Positions 1-9,100 are shown, counted from the stretch's first letter. The stretch is DNA of 64,000 nt from Fusobacterium varium (GCA_002356455.1 AP017968.1:682001-746000); one strand, 5' to 3'. A program made the numbers and translations. Notes: generated by a model not told the origin, from the sequence alone.

Positions 1-689
1 GGGCCATAGCAGTTACATACGTATTAGGCAGGTTAGATATAGGAGAAGAAGATATTTTTGTTAATTTAGGTATTTGCGGAGCTGTAAAGGATACTATCTC
101 TATAGGAGATATAATTCTCTGTAATAAAATTATTAATAACAGCAGCAAAAAAAATTTTTATCCAGATATGTTATTTAAGCATAAGTTTAAAGAGGGAGCT
201 TTGGAAACGTTTTTTCATGTTGTAGATAAAAAAATGGAATTAGATAAGATACAGGGTGAAATAGTGGATATGGAAGGGGCTGGAATATGTGAGGCAGCAT
301 CTTTATTTTTTTCACAGCACCAGATAAATGTAATAAAAATAGTATCAGATTATTTAAGTACTTTAGAAATAACTCCAGAAAAAGTTATGGGATTAATAGA
401 AAATAATATTGAAAGAACAGCAGAATGGCTGGAAGAAAGAAAAAAATTTTATGCTGGAAATAAGGAGATATTCACTTCTGAAGAAAAAGAGAATATAAAA
501 AAAATAGAGGGAAATTTAAAACTTACAGAGAGCATGCATTATGAATTTATGGAACTTATGAAATATTATAAAATTCAAAATAAAAGTATTGAAAATATAA
601 TTTTAAAATATTCTGATATAAAGATAAAGGACAAAAGAGAGGGGAAGATAAATTTTGAAAGAATCAGAAAAGAAATTATTGAACTCTAG
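1..689 (+). CDS. Nucleoside phosphorylase/nucleosidase-like protein, 5' end cut by window
   Basis: The reading frame is already open at base 3, so the start lies outside the window. The visible part has the PNP/UDP phosphorylase superfamily pattern: a VNLGICGAV segment followed by IGDIIL, and later VDMEGAGICEAA, which matches the nucleoside-binding 'DMEs/aA' loop of MTA/SAH nucleosidases, and an IVSD segment matching the family's catalytic-Asp motif. These enzymes split nucleosides at the N-glycosidic bond in the cytosol. About 60 residues of lysine- and glutamate-rich sequence follow the fold and are not typical of the family. The stop lies 35 bp inside the next gene, so the two are probably translationally coupled. 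The exact substrate cannot be told from this fragment. Confidence 0.7.
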   Translation, partial: AIAVTYVLGRLDIGEEDIFVNLGICGAVKDTISIGDIILCNKIINNSSKKNFYPDMLFKHKFKEGALETFFHVVDKKMELDKIQGEIVDMEGAGICEAASLFFSQHQINVIKIVSDYLSTLEITPEKVMGLIENNIERTAEWLEERKKFYAGNKEIFTSEEKENIKKIEGNLKLTESMHYEFMELMKYYKIQNKSIENIILKYSDIKIKDKREGKINFERIRKEIIEL

Positions 690-1665
690 TTTTTCACACA
701 TATACATAGAAAAAGAAGCTTTTGATTATCCTCTCACAAAAAAAATATTAGAAAAATTTCCAAATTCAAATATTGTAGAATTAGAAATATATAAAGAGAT
801 CTTCTCTAAAGGAAATCAGAACTTTATTATACAGAAAAAATCTCCTAAACTTATATTAGCAGTTAAAAAAGAGAACTATCTTTATGAAGGAGCAAAAGTA
901 TGTGAAAGTTTTGGAAATGATAATTTTTATTACACATCATCTATAATGAATTGTATATATGACTGTGAATATTGTTATTTACAAGGAGTATATACATCTG
1001 CTAATATAGTTATTTTTGTGAATATAGAAGATTGTTTTAAAGAAATAGAAAAAATTCTTCAAAAAAAATCAATGTATATATGTATTTCTTATGACACTGA
1101 TCTTTTGGCATTAGAAGGAATAACTGAATTGGCAGAACAATGGTATCATTTTGTAAGAAAAAATAAAAATTTAAAAATAGAACTTAGGACAAAGAGCAGT
1201 AATATAAAAGTATTAAGAAATTTAGAGCCAGCAGATAATTTTATACTTGCATGGACACTTTCACCAGCGGAATTTGCTGTACAACATGAAAATGGAGCAG
1301 CTTCCTTGGAGCAAAGATTAAAGGCTGCAAATGAAATGCTGGAAAAAGGTTGGAAAGTAAGGATTTGTTTTGATCCAGTCATATATATGAAAAATTTTGA
1401 AGGAGAGTATGGAGAACTCATAAAAAAAACTTTTAAAGAGCTGTCTCCTGATGAGATTTTAGATGTTAGTATAGGAACATTCAGAATATCTAAAGAATAT
1501 CTTAAAAGAATGAGAAAATATAGAGTGACTTCAGAGGTGCTTTCATATCCATTTTTTTGTAAAGATGGAGTATATAGCTATTATCCGCAGCATATAAATA
1601 AAATGATGGACTTTATGGAGAAAGAAGTAAAAAAATATGTAGAAGATAAAAAAATATTTATCTGA
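655..1665 (+). CDS. Spore-photoproduct-lyase-like radical SAM protein
   Basis: The 336-residue protein carries a C100-x3-C104-x2-C107 cluster (CIYDCEYC), the [4Fe-4S]/SAM binding motif of radical SAM enzymes. The surroundings (SSIMNC before it, YLQG after it) and the length fit the spore photoproduct lyase (SplB) family, which repairs thymine dimers in spore DNA. Translation probably starts at TTG 655, with GGGGAAG just upstream. It overlaps the preceding nucleosidase-like gene and is followed 13 bp later by an SDR gene, so the three look like one operon. Fusobacteria are not known to sporulate, so the substrate here may be other damaged DNA or something unrelated; that part is inference. Confidence 0.75.
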   Translation: MKESEKKLLNSSFSHIYIEKEAFDYPLTKKILEKFPNSNIVELEIYKEIFSKGNQNFIIQKKSPKLILAVKKENYLYEGAKVCESFGNDNFYYTSSIMNCIYDCEYCYLQGVYTSANIVIFVNIEDCFKEIEKILQKKSMYICISYDTDLLALEGITELAEQWYHFVRKNKNLKIELRTKSSNIKVLRNLEPADNFILAWTLSPAEFAVQHENGAASLEQRLKAANEMLEKGWKVRICFDPVIYMKNFEGEYGELIKKTFKELSPDEILDVSIGTFRISKEYLKRMRKYRVTSEVLSYPFFCKDGVYSYYPQHINKMMDFMEKEVKKYVEDKKIFI

Positions 1666-1678
1666 TAGGAGAATGAAA

Positions 1679-2383
1679 ATGAAAAGTGCTGTTGTAACAG
1701 GAGCTACATCAGGTATAGGGGCGGCAATAACAAATAGGCTTATTGATATGGGATATACAGTATATGGAATAGGAAGAAATTTTGAAAAGATAATGCCCAA
1801 TGATAGATTAAAAAAAATAGTATGTGATCTTACAAAAATTTTTGATATCGAAAAAATTGTAAAAGAGATAAAAAAAGAAACTGAAATAGAGCTTTTAATA
1901 AATTGTGCTGGAATAGGATATTTTGGACCTCACGAAGAAATAAATGTAAATAAGATACATAATATGGTAGCTCTCAATCTTGAAGCTCCTCTTGTTCTTG
2001 TACAACTTTTTTTGAGGGATTTGAAAAGGTCTAGAGGAACTATTATAAATATTTCATCCATCACAGCTAAGAAATCAAGCACTTATGGATGTGCCTATTC
2101 AGCTACAAAGGCAGGATTATCACATTTTTCAAAAGGGCTTTTTGATGAAGTAAGGAAAAGCGGAGTAAAAGTTGTAGCAATTCATCCTGATATTACAAAT
2201 ACACCATTTTATGATCATTTAGATTTTTGTCAAGGAGATGAGGAGAATAGTTATATTACACCTGAATGTGTAGCAGATGCTGTAGAAATGGTACTAACTC
2301 AAAGAGAAGGAACTGTTTTAACTGATATAACTCTTCAGCCGCAAAGACATTTGATAAGTAAAAAAAATAAAAAAAGTTATTGA
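1679..2383 (+). CDS. Short-chain dehydrogenase/reductase (SDR)
   Basis: A classical SDR of about 234 residues. The N-terminus has the NAD(P)-binding TGATSGIG motif, then an NCAG segment, a catalytic Ser in the NISSITAK strand and the YSATK catalytic Tyr-x3-Lys. It is cytosolic and oxidises or reduces a hydroxyl/carbonyl pair; the substrate is unknown. Two ATGs lie six bases apart (1673 and 1679). The second is preferred because TAGGAG ends at 1671, leaving a normal 7-base spacer. It is the last gene of the operon with the nucleosidase and SPL-like genes. The stop codon overlaps the -35 box of the rubrerythrin promoter. Confidence 0.85.
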   Translation: MKSAVVTGATSGIGAAITNRLIDMGYTVYGIGRNFEKIMPNDRLKKIVCDLTKIFDIEKIVKEIKKETEIELLINCAGIGYFGPHEEINVNKIHNMVALNLEAPLVLVQLFLRDLKRSRGTIINISSITAKKSSTYGCAYSATKAGLSHFSKGLFDEVRKSGVKVVAIHPDITNTPFYDHLDFCQGDEENSYITPECVADAVEMVLTQREGTVLTDITLQPQRHLISKKNKKSY

Positions 2384-2408
2384 CATAAAATGTAAAGTGT
2401 AGTATATT
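2380..2408 (+). promoter_or_regulatory. Sigma-70 promoter of the rubrerythrin gene
   Basis: TTGACA (2380-2385), 17-base spacer, TATATT (2403-2408): a near-consensus vegetative promoter. The -35 box overlaps the TGA stop of the SDR gene, so rubrerythrin is transcribed independently of the operon upstream. Confidence 0.8.
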
Positions 2409-2424
2409 ATTAATATAATAAAAA

Positions 2425-2437
2425 TGTAATGATTACA
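2425..2437. promoter_or_regulatory. PerR-box-like palindrome
   Basis: TGTAATGATTACA is a perfect 6-1-6 inverted repeat centred on G2431. It differs only slightly from the known PerR/Fur-family core TATAATNATTATA. It lies about 10 bases downstream of the expected transcription start of the rubrerythrin promoter, where a bound repressor would block initiation or escape. Peroxide control of reverse rubrerythrin by PerR is known in Clostridium acetobutylicum; its application here is inference. Confidence 0.6.
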
Positions 2438-2477
2438 AAAAGGAAATGAGAAGTAATATCAAGGGAGGAAATGTAAA

Positions 2478-3029
2478 ATGGCAAAATACAGATGTAAAGT
2501 ATGTGGAGAAATTATAACTGATGAGAGCATTGACAAATGTCCAGTATGTAAAGCAGGAAAAGACAAATGGGAAGAAGTAGTAGAAGGAACTGAAAAAGTT
2601 TGGGCTACTGAACATGTAATCGGAGAAGGATTAGCTTGTGGAGATGAAGAAATCATAATGGGTCTAAGAGCTAACTTTGAAGGAGAATGTACAGAAGTTG
2701 GAATGTACCTAGCAATGTCTAGAGCTGCTGATAGAGAAGGATATCCAGAAATCGCTGAAGCTTATAAGAGAATTGCTTTTGAAGAAGCTGAACATGCAGC
2801 TAAATTTGCTGAATTATTAGGAGAATGTGTAAGTCCATCTTCAAAAGAAAACTTAACAAAAAGAGTTGAAGCTGAATATGGAGCTACATCAGGAAAATTT
2901 GATTTAGCTAAGAGAGCTAAAATGTTAGGATTCGATGCTATTCACGATACAGTTCATGAAATGGCTAAAGATGAAGCTAGACATGGAAAAGCATTTGTTG
3001 GATTATTAAATAGATATTTTGGTAAATAA
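2478..3029 (+). CDS. rbr: Reverse rubrerythrin (N-terminal rubredoxin plus diiron domain)
   Basis: A 183-residue protein. Residues 1-35 form a rubredoxin-type Fe site with two CxxC knuckles (CKVCG and CPVCK). The rest is a ferritin-like four-helix diiron domain with ExxH signatures (EEAEH and DEARH) and conserved glutamates. Having rubredoxin at the N-terminus is the 'reverse' order, as in the clostridial NADH peroxidase components that reduce H2O2 and O2 in the cytosol. The ATG at 2478 follows AAGGGAGGAAATGTAAA. Codon use looks like that of a highly expressed gene. It is monocistronic: own promoter, PerR-like box and terminator. Confidence 0.93.
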   Translation: MAKYRCKVCGEIITDESIDKCPVCKAGKDKWEEVVEGTEKVWATEHVIGEGLACGDEEIIMGLRANFEGECTEVGMYLAMSRAADREGYPEIAEAYKRIAFEEAEHAAKFAELLGECVSPSSKENLTKRVEAEYGATSGKFDLAKRAKMLGFDAIHDTVHEMAKDEARHGKAFVGLLNRYFGK

Positions 3030-3056
3030 TTTTTAACTTTAGTAGGTTAAAACTTT

Positions 3057-3084
3057 GAGGATGATGATAAGTCATCCTCTTTTT
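3057..3084 (+). terminator. Rho-independent terminator of rubrerythrin
   Basis: Perfect 8-bp stem GAGGATGA / TCATCCTC with a 7-base loop, followed by a T-run. The next ~185 bases up to 3270 are AT-rich; I see no gene in them. Confidence 0.88.
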
Positions 3085-3269
3085 ATTATATTCAGTTATT
3101 TTTGATATTTTTATTTTTCTTTCTCTATTTTATTGCTTTTAGTTTTTTATCAGATGAAAATAGTACCTCTTTAGAGATATGAATGTAATATTTATTTTTA
3201 ATAGAAAATAATATATAATCTAAGAAAGATTATAGATAAAGAGAAATACAAAATGAAGTTTGTTGAAGT

Positions 3270-4049
3270 ATGAAAAAACAGCCATTCTGCTGGCAGGAAA
3301 AGAAAATATTGAGGTTATTGAGATATAACTATAATGGAGCAGAACTTCAAAAACTTAGAAATTTGTATTTAACTCTTACAGAGATATACAGTGATTTTAA
3401 TGGGCAGGATATAAAATACTAAGTGGGTTGAGCAAAACATGGATACCTAAAGGGTTAAAAATATTTGAAAAGTTAAAAGTAATTTTATTGGTTGAGGACA
3501 AAGTAGGAGGTAAGTTTAAAGGAAAGAAACTCATATTTACACCTGAAAATCTTGAAGAAATCAATATTAAAACCGTTGCTGAAGAAACCATTAACGGTAA
3601 AATCATTACTGGAGAAACCGTCAGTGGTAAAACCATTACTGGCAAAACCGTTACCGAAGAAACCGTCAGCGGTAAAACTGTTAATGGAAAAACCATTCAT
3701 GGTAAATCCGTTGACGGTTTTTTGAAGACATCAGAAGATATTCTTTTATTAGAAGATAATAAAAGAATAGAAGATATAAAGAATACACACATAGGTGAAG
3801 ATAAAAAAGTTGATGATAATCTACAACGGAAAGAAGAATTTGAAAAAGATAAATTAAGTGATACTCCTATGGAGATACAGGACATATTAAAAAAATACAG
3901 GGATTTAGAACTCCCAGATTTTAAATATCCTCCAGAGAACTATATTATCTTGAGAGTGTAATAGGGAGCTAGGAATTGCAAAGCTGTATGAAGCACTGAC
4001 ATTGATGCCAAAATCTGAATTTGTAAAAAATAATACACCAGAAGCTTAA
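3270..4049 (+). pseudogene. Decayed phage replisome-organizer-like gene (two frameshifts)
   Basis: Three open segments in two frames read as one protein. Frame 3 from ATG 3270 gives a 50-residue piece ending QDIKY at the TAA 3420-3422. Frame 2 from about 3413 continues with LSGLSKTWIPKGLKIFEKL, a winged-helix recognition-helix pattern, then a repeat block and a charged linker to the stop at 3961. Frame 3 resumes about 3950 with ELGIAKLYEALTLM and SEFVKNNT, like the C-terminal end of phage replisome organizers (DnaD-like initiators), and stops at 4049 before the usual last segment. One missing A in the A-run near 3413-3416 would explain the first shift. The family call is from pattern memory. 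Lone TTG 3428 could still start the middle piece (177 aa). Confidence 0.55.
3569..3718 (+). repeat. Ten 15-bp tandem repeats coding KT[VI]xG pentapeptides
   Basis: Exactly 150 bases encode ten five-residue units: KTVAE, ETING, KIITG, ETVSG, KTITG, KTVTE, ETVSG, KTVNG, KTIHG, KSVDG. The DNA units are imperfect but in phase, and richer in C and G (ACC, GTC, GTT, GGT codons) than the flanks. A unit this short can expand or contract by slippage without changing frame. Confidence 0.85.
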
Positions 4050-4058
4050 TCAGGGAAA

Positions 4059-4088
4059 AGGCTGTGGCAGAAGCTGCAGTCTTTTTTT
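4059..4088 (+). terminator. Rho-independent terminator after the phage remnant
   Basis: A 10-bp stem with three G-U pairs (AGGCTGTGGC with GCTGCAGTCT), loop AGAA, then seven Ts. The IS91-like element begins at the end of this T-run. Confidence 0.7.
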
Positions 4089-4089
4089 A

Positions 4090-5527
4090 TTTCTTAGGAA
4101 ATTATAATTTGATAAATTTGTTGAAAAAATAAAAAATATTAATTATTTTGTATTCATATTAGATATATTAATTGAATAAGATTAAAATTGACAGCACAAA
4201 ACAGCTGATTGTTAATCAGCTGTTTAGCGATATTCTTTCCAGCAAATGGAGCCTGTATGTATATTAAAATATGATATTTTTTTAACTTTCATTCTGGCAT
4301 TACATTTAAAACAATAAAAAGGATTTACTCCAAAAGCTTTCCATATTTCAAGTTGATAAAAAGTAGAATTGGAATATTTAGAGACATATTTTCTCATGAA
4401 TTTCATGATATTTTTAAGTTCTGATTTAATATTTCTAGAATAGATTCCAAAGCGCCTAATCATTTTGAAATGTTTAGGGGGAATGTGAATAATTAATTTA
4501 GAAAGAAATGTTTCTGCATCTAAAGTAAGCTCAATTCTTTGTTTATCATCAGCAAGACTTTCATAATAGAAAGTAACCTTATTATCATAGAAATCAATAA
4601 TTTTATATTCTGCGATAGGAGCTCTTGACAGGTATCTGCCAATATATTTAATTGCATAAATATTATTATTTAAATCATTTTTTGCAACATTGAAAAAGAA
4701 TCTTGTATTTTTGCGATAAAGGGAGTTAGCAGCAGCATAAGCTTTAGCTTTAATTTCAGGCTTGTCATAATTTCCAGATTTAACAATATCAATAACCATT
4801 TTTTTCCATTGTCCAGCAATGGAATTGACATGAAAATATTTTTTTTCAAGAAATTGGTAGTTTTTATTGAATCCACCTAAAGTAACAATAGCATGAATAT
4901 GAGGATTCCATTTAAGATCGCGTCCAAAGGTATGAATAACAGTAATCAATCCATAATGAATGATATCTGAGTTAGTAAAGTATTTAGAGGAATATTTTGA
5001 AATTTTATGAATTCTTTGATTTTTTGCTTTAATGTTATGAAATTGATATTTAAAAACATCATTAACAGCATAAGCAAGCTTAGTTAAAAGGTCTCTATCA
5101 TAGAAGAAAAACATTCTAAGTTCTTCAGGAATAGTAAAAAGGACACTTCTATGTTTAACATCAATAAGAGAAGTGGAAGTTTTTTCAGTTCAAACAGCAG
5201 AATAACGTTTACCGCAGGAAGGACAAAATCTAGATTTACAAGTAACTTTAATTTTATGCGCCTCATGACAATTAGGGCATTGAAGAGAGAGAAAAGATTT
5301 ATCAATAGAACAGGCTAAGAATTTTTGAATAGTCTGTTTAACATCCTCAAAATGCTCATTTTTAAAATATTTTTTGATTTTACCTAAAAGATTTGTTATA
5401 TTGATTTTAGAGATAATATGTTTGATTTGCATGAATGTCTCCTTTGCATAATTAGGGTGGTAACTATATTATACAAAAAAGAGAGCTGAGTAAAACATTT
5501 TTTTTAAATGTTACTCAGCTTTTTTTA
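4090..5527 (-). mobile_element. IS91-like insertion sequence, copy 1 (1438 bp)
   Basis: Bounds come from comparison with the copy at 20273-21710: both are 1438 bp, about 99.6% identical, and the flanks differ outside these positions. One transposase gene lies on the minus strand. There are no terminal inverted repeats. Instead there is a hairpin near each end: a perfect 10-bp stem at 4201-4223, just after the transposase stop, and a stem of about 15 bp at 5484-5520, followed by seven Ts, just upstream of the gene. Subterminal hairpins suit HUH-type elements that move as single strands. The true ends could be a few bases off because both insertions sit in T-rich sequence. Confidence 0.75.
4224..5432 (-). 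pseudogene. IS91-family transposase with in-frame TGA
   Basis: One continuous minus-strand frame of about 402 codons interrupted by a single TGA at 5190-5192. The N-terminal 80 residues are a zinc-binding domain with two CxxC pairs (CPNC, then CPSC in the SRFCPSCGKRY segment). After the stop, the frame goes on with IDVKHRSVLFTIPEEL, the HUH-like WNPHIHAIVT motif typical of IS91/IS801 transposases, and a C-terminal CFKC pair. In related proteins the stop position appears to be a tryptophan (TGG to TGA); this is from memory. ATG 5114 could restart translation, giving a 296-residue protein without the zinc domain. The minus-strand TATAAT for this copy lies just upstream in the terminal segment. 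Confidence 0.8.
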
Positions 5528-5558
5528 CTCAAAAATAAAAAAATAGAGGGAGAGAAAA

Positions 5559-5804
5559 ATGAAAAGTAATACAGAACTGTTTTTCAAGATAATAACTACA
5601 ACAGGGACTTTTTTATTGGCATATCACAAGTATATACTTTCACTGTTTGACAAAAAACTGGACAAGAGAGATTGTGAAAAAGAAAGACTGTATGCAGAGA
5701 AATTCAGAATAGAAAATATAAAAACACTGACTGATGGAATAAAAAGAATAGAGGAGAGAATAACAAGAATAGAAAAACAATTGATGAAACAATACAAGAA
5801 TTAA
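5559..5804 (+). CDS. Small membrane/coiled-coil protein, phage-like
   Basis: 81 residues: a hydrophobic stretch at about 8-24 (possible membrane segment), then a long charged helix, about residues 30-78, with heptad-like spacing (IKRIEERITRIEKQL). ATG 5559 follows a good AGAGGGAGAG site. Small proteins with one membrane segment and a C-terminal coiled coil are common next to phage holin and lysis genes, and the preceding pseudogene also looks phage-derived, so this may be a remnant of the same prophage cut by the IS. I do not recognise a specific family. Confidence 0.5.
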   Translation: MKSNTELFFKIITTTGTFLLAYHKYILSLFDKKLDKRDCEKERLYAEKFRIENIKTLTDGIKRIEERITRIEKQLMKQYKN

Positions 5805-5847
5805 TTTGCTAAGCAAAATACTCTTTAATACTATAAAAATAATAAAA

Positions 5848-6024
5848 GTTCTCTTTAATGTATAAAGGCGAACTTTTACATGTTTTAACTTTATCAATTA
5901 TAATCTCTAAAATTGATAAAGTCAAGATAAAAATATTTTTAGAAAAAACATCCTTAAAAAATGACCCCCTGTAAATAAAGTAATTACGACTATTTTATGT
6001 TCGCTTTTATACATATAAGAGAAC
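5848..6024. promoter_or_regulatory. Putative invertible promoter element A (inverton), OFF orientation
   Basis: A 177-bp segment bounded by 26-bp inverted repeats (5848-5873 and 5999-6024), identical at 23 of 26 positions; outer ends GTTCTC...GAGAAC, inner ends GCGAAC/GTTCGC. The inside holds one good sigma-70 promoter, which here points left, away from the autotransporter that starts 87 bp beyond the right repeat. A second element of 179 bp at 37361-37539 has the same architecture and related internal sequence in the opposite orientation. This is the layout of phase-variable invertible promoters. No recombinase gene is visible in the window, so any inversion would act in trans. A MITE-like repeat is the main alternative. 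Confidence 0.65.
5897..5925 (-). promoter_or_regulatory. Sigma-70 promoter inside inverton A
   Basis: On the minus strand TTGACT (5925-5920), 17-base spacer, TATAAT (5902-5897). It directs transcription leftward, away from the autotransporter gene. After inversion it would read into it. Confidence 0.65.
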
Positions 6025-6111
6025 AATTATTAATTTTGCTGAATTTGAGATTGTTATAAATGTAAAAAAATTGAATTTAAAGTAAAAAATATCAAAGGGG
6101 GAGAGGAAAAT

Positions 6112-9100
6112 ATGATTAAAGAAATGGAGAAAGCTTTAAAAAGATATCTCAAGGGAAAGAATAGAATAACAATGGGAGTGGTAGTAGCTTTTTTACTGGG
6201 AAGCAGTTTTGCATTTGGAGATGTTACAATAAAATATGATACTGCAGTTTCAACTCTTATTGTACAAGATGATTCAGGAACTAATATAGGAACAGTAACA
6301 AAAAATTCTGCTGATGAATTTACCTGGACATTACCAGAAGGAGCAAATGTAACTGAAACTGTAAAAATAGATAATACAGTAAATGCAAATAATATTAAAG
6401 TAAATATAGTGAATAATGGAAATATAAGTGGGAGCAGTACTGGTGGAGATAAATCAGGAAATGGAATTTATTATAATTCTTATTTTAATGGAGCTAGTAC
6501 AATAGGAAATATAACAAATAGTGGAACTATCAATGGTAGTACTACTGGTAGTGGATTTAATTCAGGAAATGGAATATATTCTTATTCTACGAATGGAGCT
6601 AGTACAATAGGAAATATAATAAATAATGGAGATATCAATGGTAGTACTACTGGTAATGGATATAGTTCAGGAAATGGAATATATTCTTATTCTAATGGAG
6701 CTAGTACAATAGGAGATATAACAAATAGTGGAACTATAAGTGGCAGTACTACTGGCAGTGGAAATTATTCAGGAAATGGGATTTATTCTACGACTGAAGC
6801 TAGTACAATAGGAGATATAACAAATAGTGGAACTATAAGTGGCAGTACTACTGGCAGTGGAAATTATTCAGGAAATGGGCTTTATTCTACGAATGGAGCT
6901 GGTACAATTGGAGCTAGTACAATAGGAGATATAACAAATAGTGGAAGTATAAGAGGAAACAGTACTGGCGGAGATAAATCAGGAAATGGAATATATTCTT
7001 ATTCTGAGGCTGGAGCTAGTACAATAGGAAATATAACAAATAGTGGAACTATCAATGGTAGTACTACTGGTAGTGGATCTAATTCAGGAAATGGAATATT
7101 TTCTTATTCTTATTCTAATGGAGCTAGTACAATAGGGGATATAACAAATAGTGGAATTATAACTGGTAGTGGATCTAATTCAGGAAATGGAATTTATTCT
7201 CTTTCTTCTAATGGTCCAGCAATAATAGAATCAATTTCAAATTATGGTGTTATAATGGGAAGCGACAATGGAATATATATTAAAGGAGATTCTAGTTCAA
7301 AGATTAATGGATATAGCAATTATGGACTTGTAATAGGACAGACACCAGTCAAAATTGAAGGTGGCGGAACAGTAAACACTCTAAAAGAACAGGGAATGGC
7401 TATAACTCTTGATGGAAGTGGAGATATCACTTCTATTGTTTCAGGAACTGGAGGAAGTACAGGAATATATTCTATAGTGAATACTCAATTAAGAGATAAT
7501 TCAGGAAGCGCAGTATCATCTGGTGCAGTAGATTCATATGATGTATATACAAGCGACCAAAGTATTTCAGATACTATCATCAATGGTGCTGGTGTAAATA
7601 GTGGAACAGTGACAATAGAAGCAGATAAGAATTTCTCACTTAATGGTGGAGTTGTCAATGCCTATAAAACTGCTGTTACAGTTAAAGATGGAGCTTCATT
7701 TACTGGTACAGATGTAACAATCAATGGTGGGGGCTTAGATAGAACTACTCCTGTTATTTCTGGAGATTCAGGAGCTAATACAGTAAATATATCTGGAAAT
7801 TCTTTTATCAATGGAAAAGTTGATTTAGGAGATGGAGATGATATTTTATTTATTGGAAATTCCACTCAAATCAATGGAGATATAGACGGTGGAACAGGTA
7901 ATGGGGATATTCTTAATTTTGGTTCAGCCGTTTCCAGAGCAGTGGGAAATGATAATATAAATCTTTTCCATAAAATATCAAATGTGGAAGAGATAAATAT
8001 AAATCAGAAAGTAACTGCATTTGAAACTTCTGAAATTACAGAAGCAAAAGATATTAATATTGGTAAAAATGGGGAGTTTGTATTAAGAATAGATACAAGC
8101 AAAGTGGACAACACAAGTGGGACAGGTAAAATTACAGGTCATGCACTTTATGGGAATATAGGAACAATATCTTCAACAGGAGGAAAATTATTATTTGCTC
8201 TTAATGGAGCAGGAAATGAAAGTATAATAAGTTTTGGAAAGACTGAGCTGGATAGTGATAGTTTTGTAGTAGGCAGTGAAGGAACATATCAGGAAGATGT
8301 AACTTTAGATACAACATCACTGCTTCACTCAGTAGGAAAAATAGATTTATCAAACAATGAAATAAAAATTACAGCTAAAGTTAATCTGCCTAAAAGACCT
8401 TCAAGTGATGTAGCATATGAAAAATTAAATAAAATATATCATGGTATTCTTTCGGTAGATAAATTAGAAAACTTTAATGTAGATACTGATGAAAAATTCT
8501 CATCTTTTATGGGATACTTAAATGATATCTATGCAGGAAATCCATACTCATATTCTTCTGAATTATCAAGAAAATCAATGGGAATGTTCAGAGATATAGT
8601 TACTGAAAATTCATTTAAAGCAGATACAGGAAAATGGATGATATATGGCGGACTTACTCATATAGATGGAGGAACTAAAGATACATATTATGGAAAGGGA
8701 TACTATACTTATGATATAGGAAGTTCTGATATAGATTCTGATACAAAAATCACAGGAGCATATATGCTTGGAGAGTATGGAATATCTGATGGCTTTAAAG
8801 CTGGAGTAGCAGTTGGAGGAAACAAGCTTAAATCTGACTTGTCTAATGGCTCAAAGGTTGATGGAGATGCGCTGTATATTGGAGGATATGCTAAGAAGTA
8901 TCTTGGAAATCTAAAAGTAACAGCAGGAATGGGATTTCAATATGGAGATTATGATGCTGATAGATTAGCCATAAATAATGTGGCTTCTGATAAAGCAGAA
9001 CCAGTAATGAAATATTCAGATAATTATAATGATATATCTTATGACATCTATTTAAATGAAAGATATTCTCATAATATTGGAGATAATCTATACTTAGAGC

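Noticed and set aside
5190-5192. TGA in the transposase read as tryptophan or selenocysteine
   Set aside because: TGA ends other intact genes here (for example the SDR at 2383), so it is a normal stop; no SECIS-like hairpin directly follows. Treated as a nonsense codon.
5848-6024. Element A as a terminator pair or as ordinary intergenic sequence
   Set aside because: The two arms are 125 bp apart and match each other and those of element B, with a promoter between them; no T-run follows the arms.
6430-7200. Regularly spaced repeats as a CRISPR array
   Set aside because: They lie in one open frame, vary gradually and encode the autotransporter passenger; there are no unique spacers and no cas genes.
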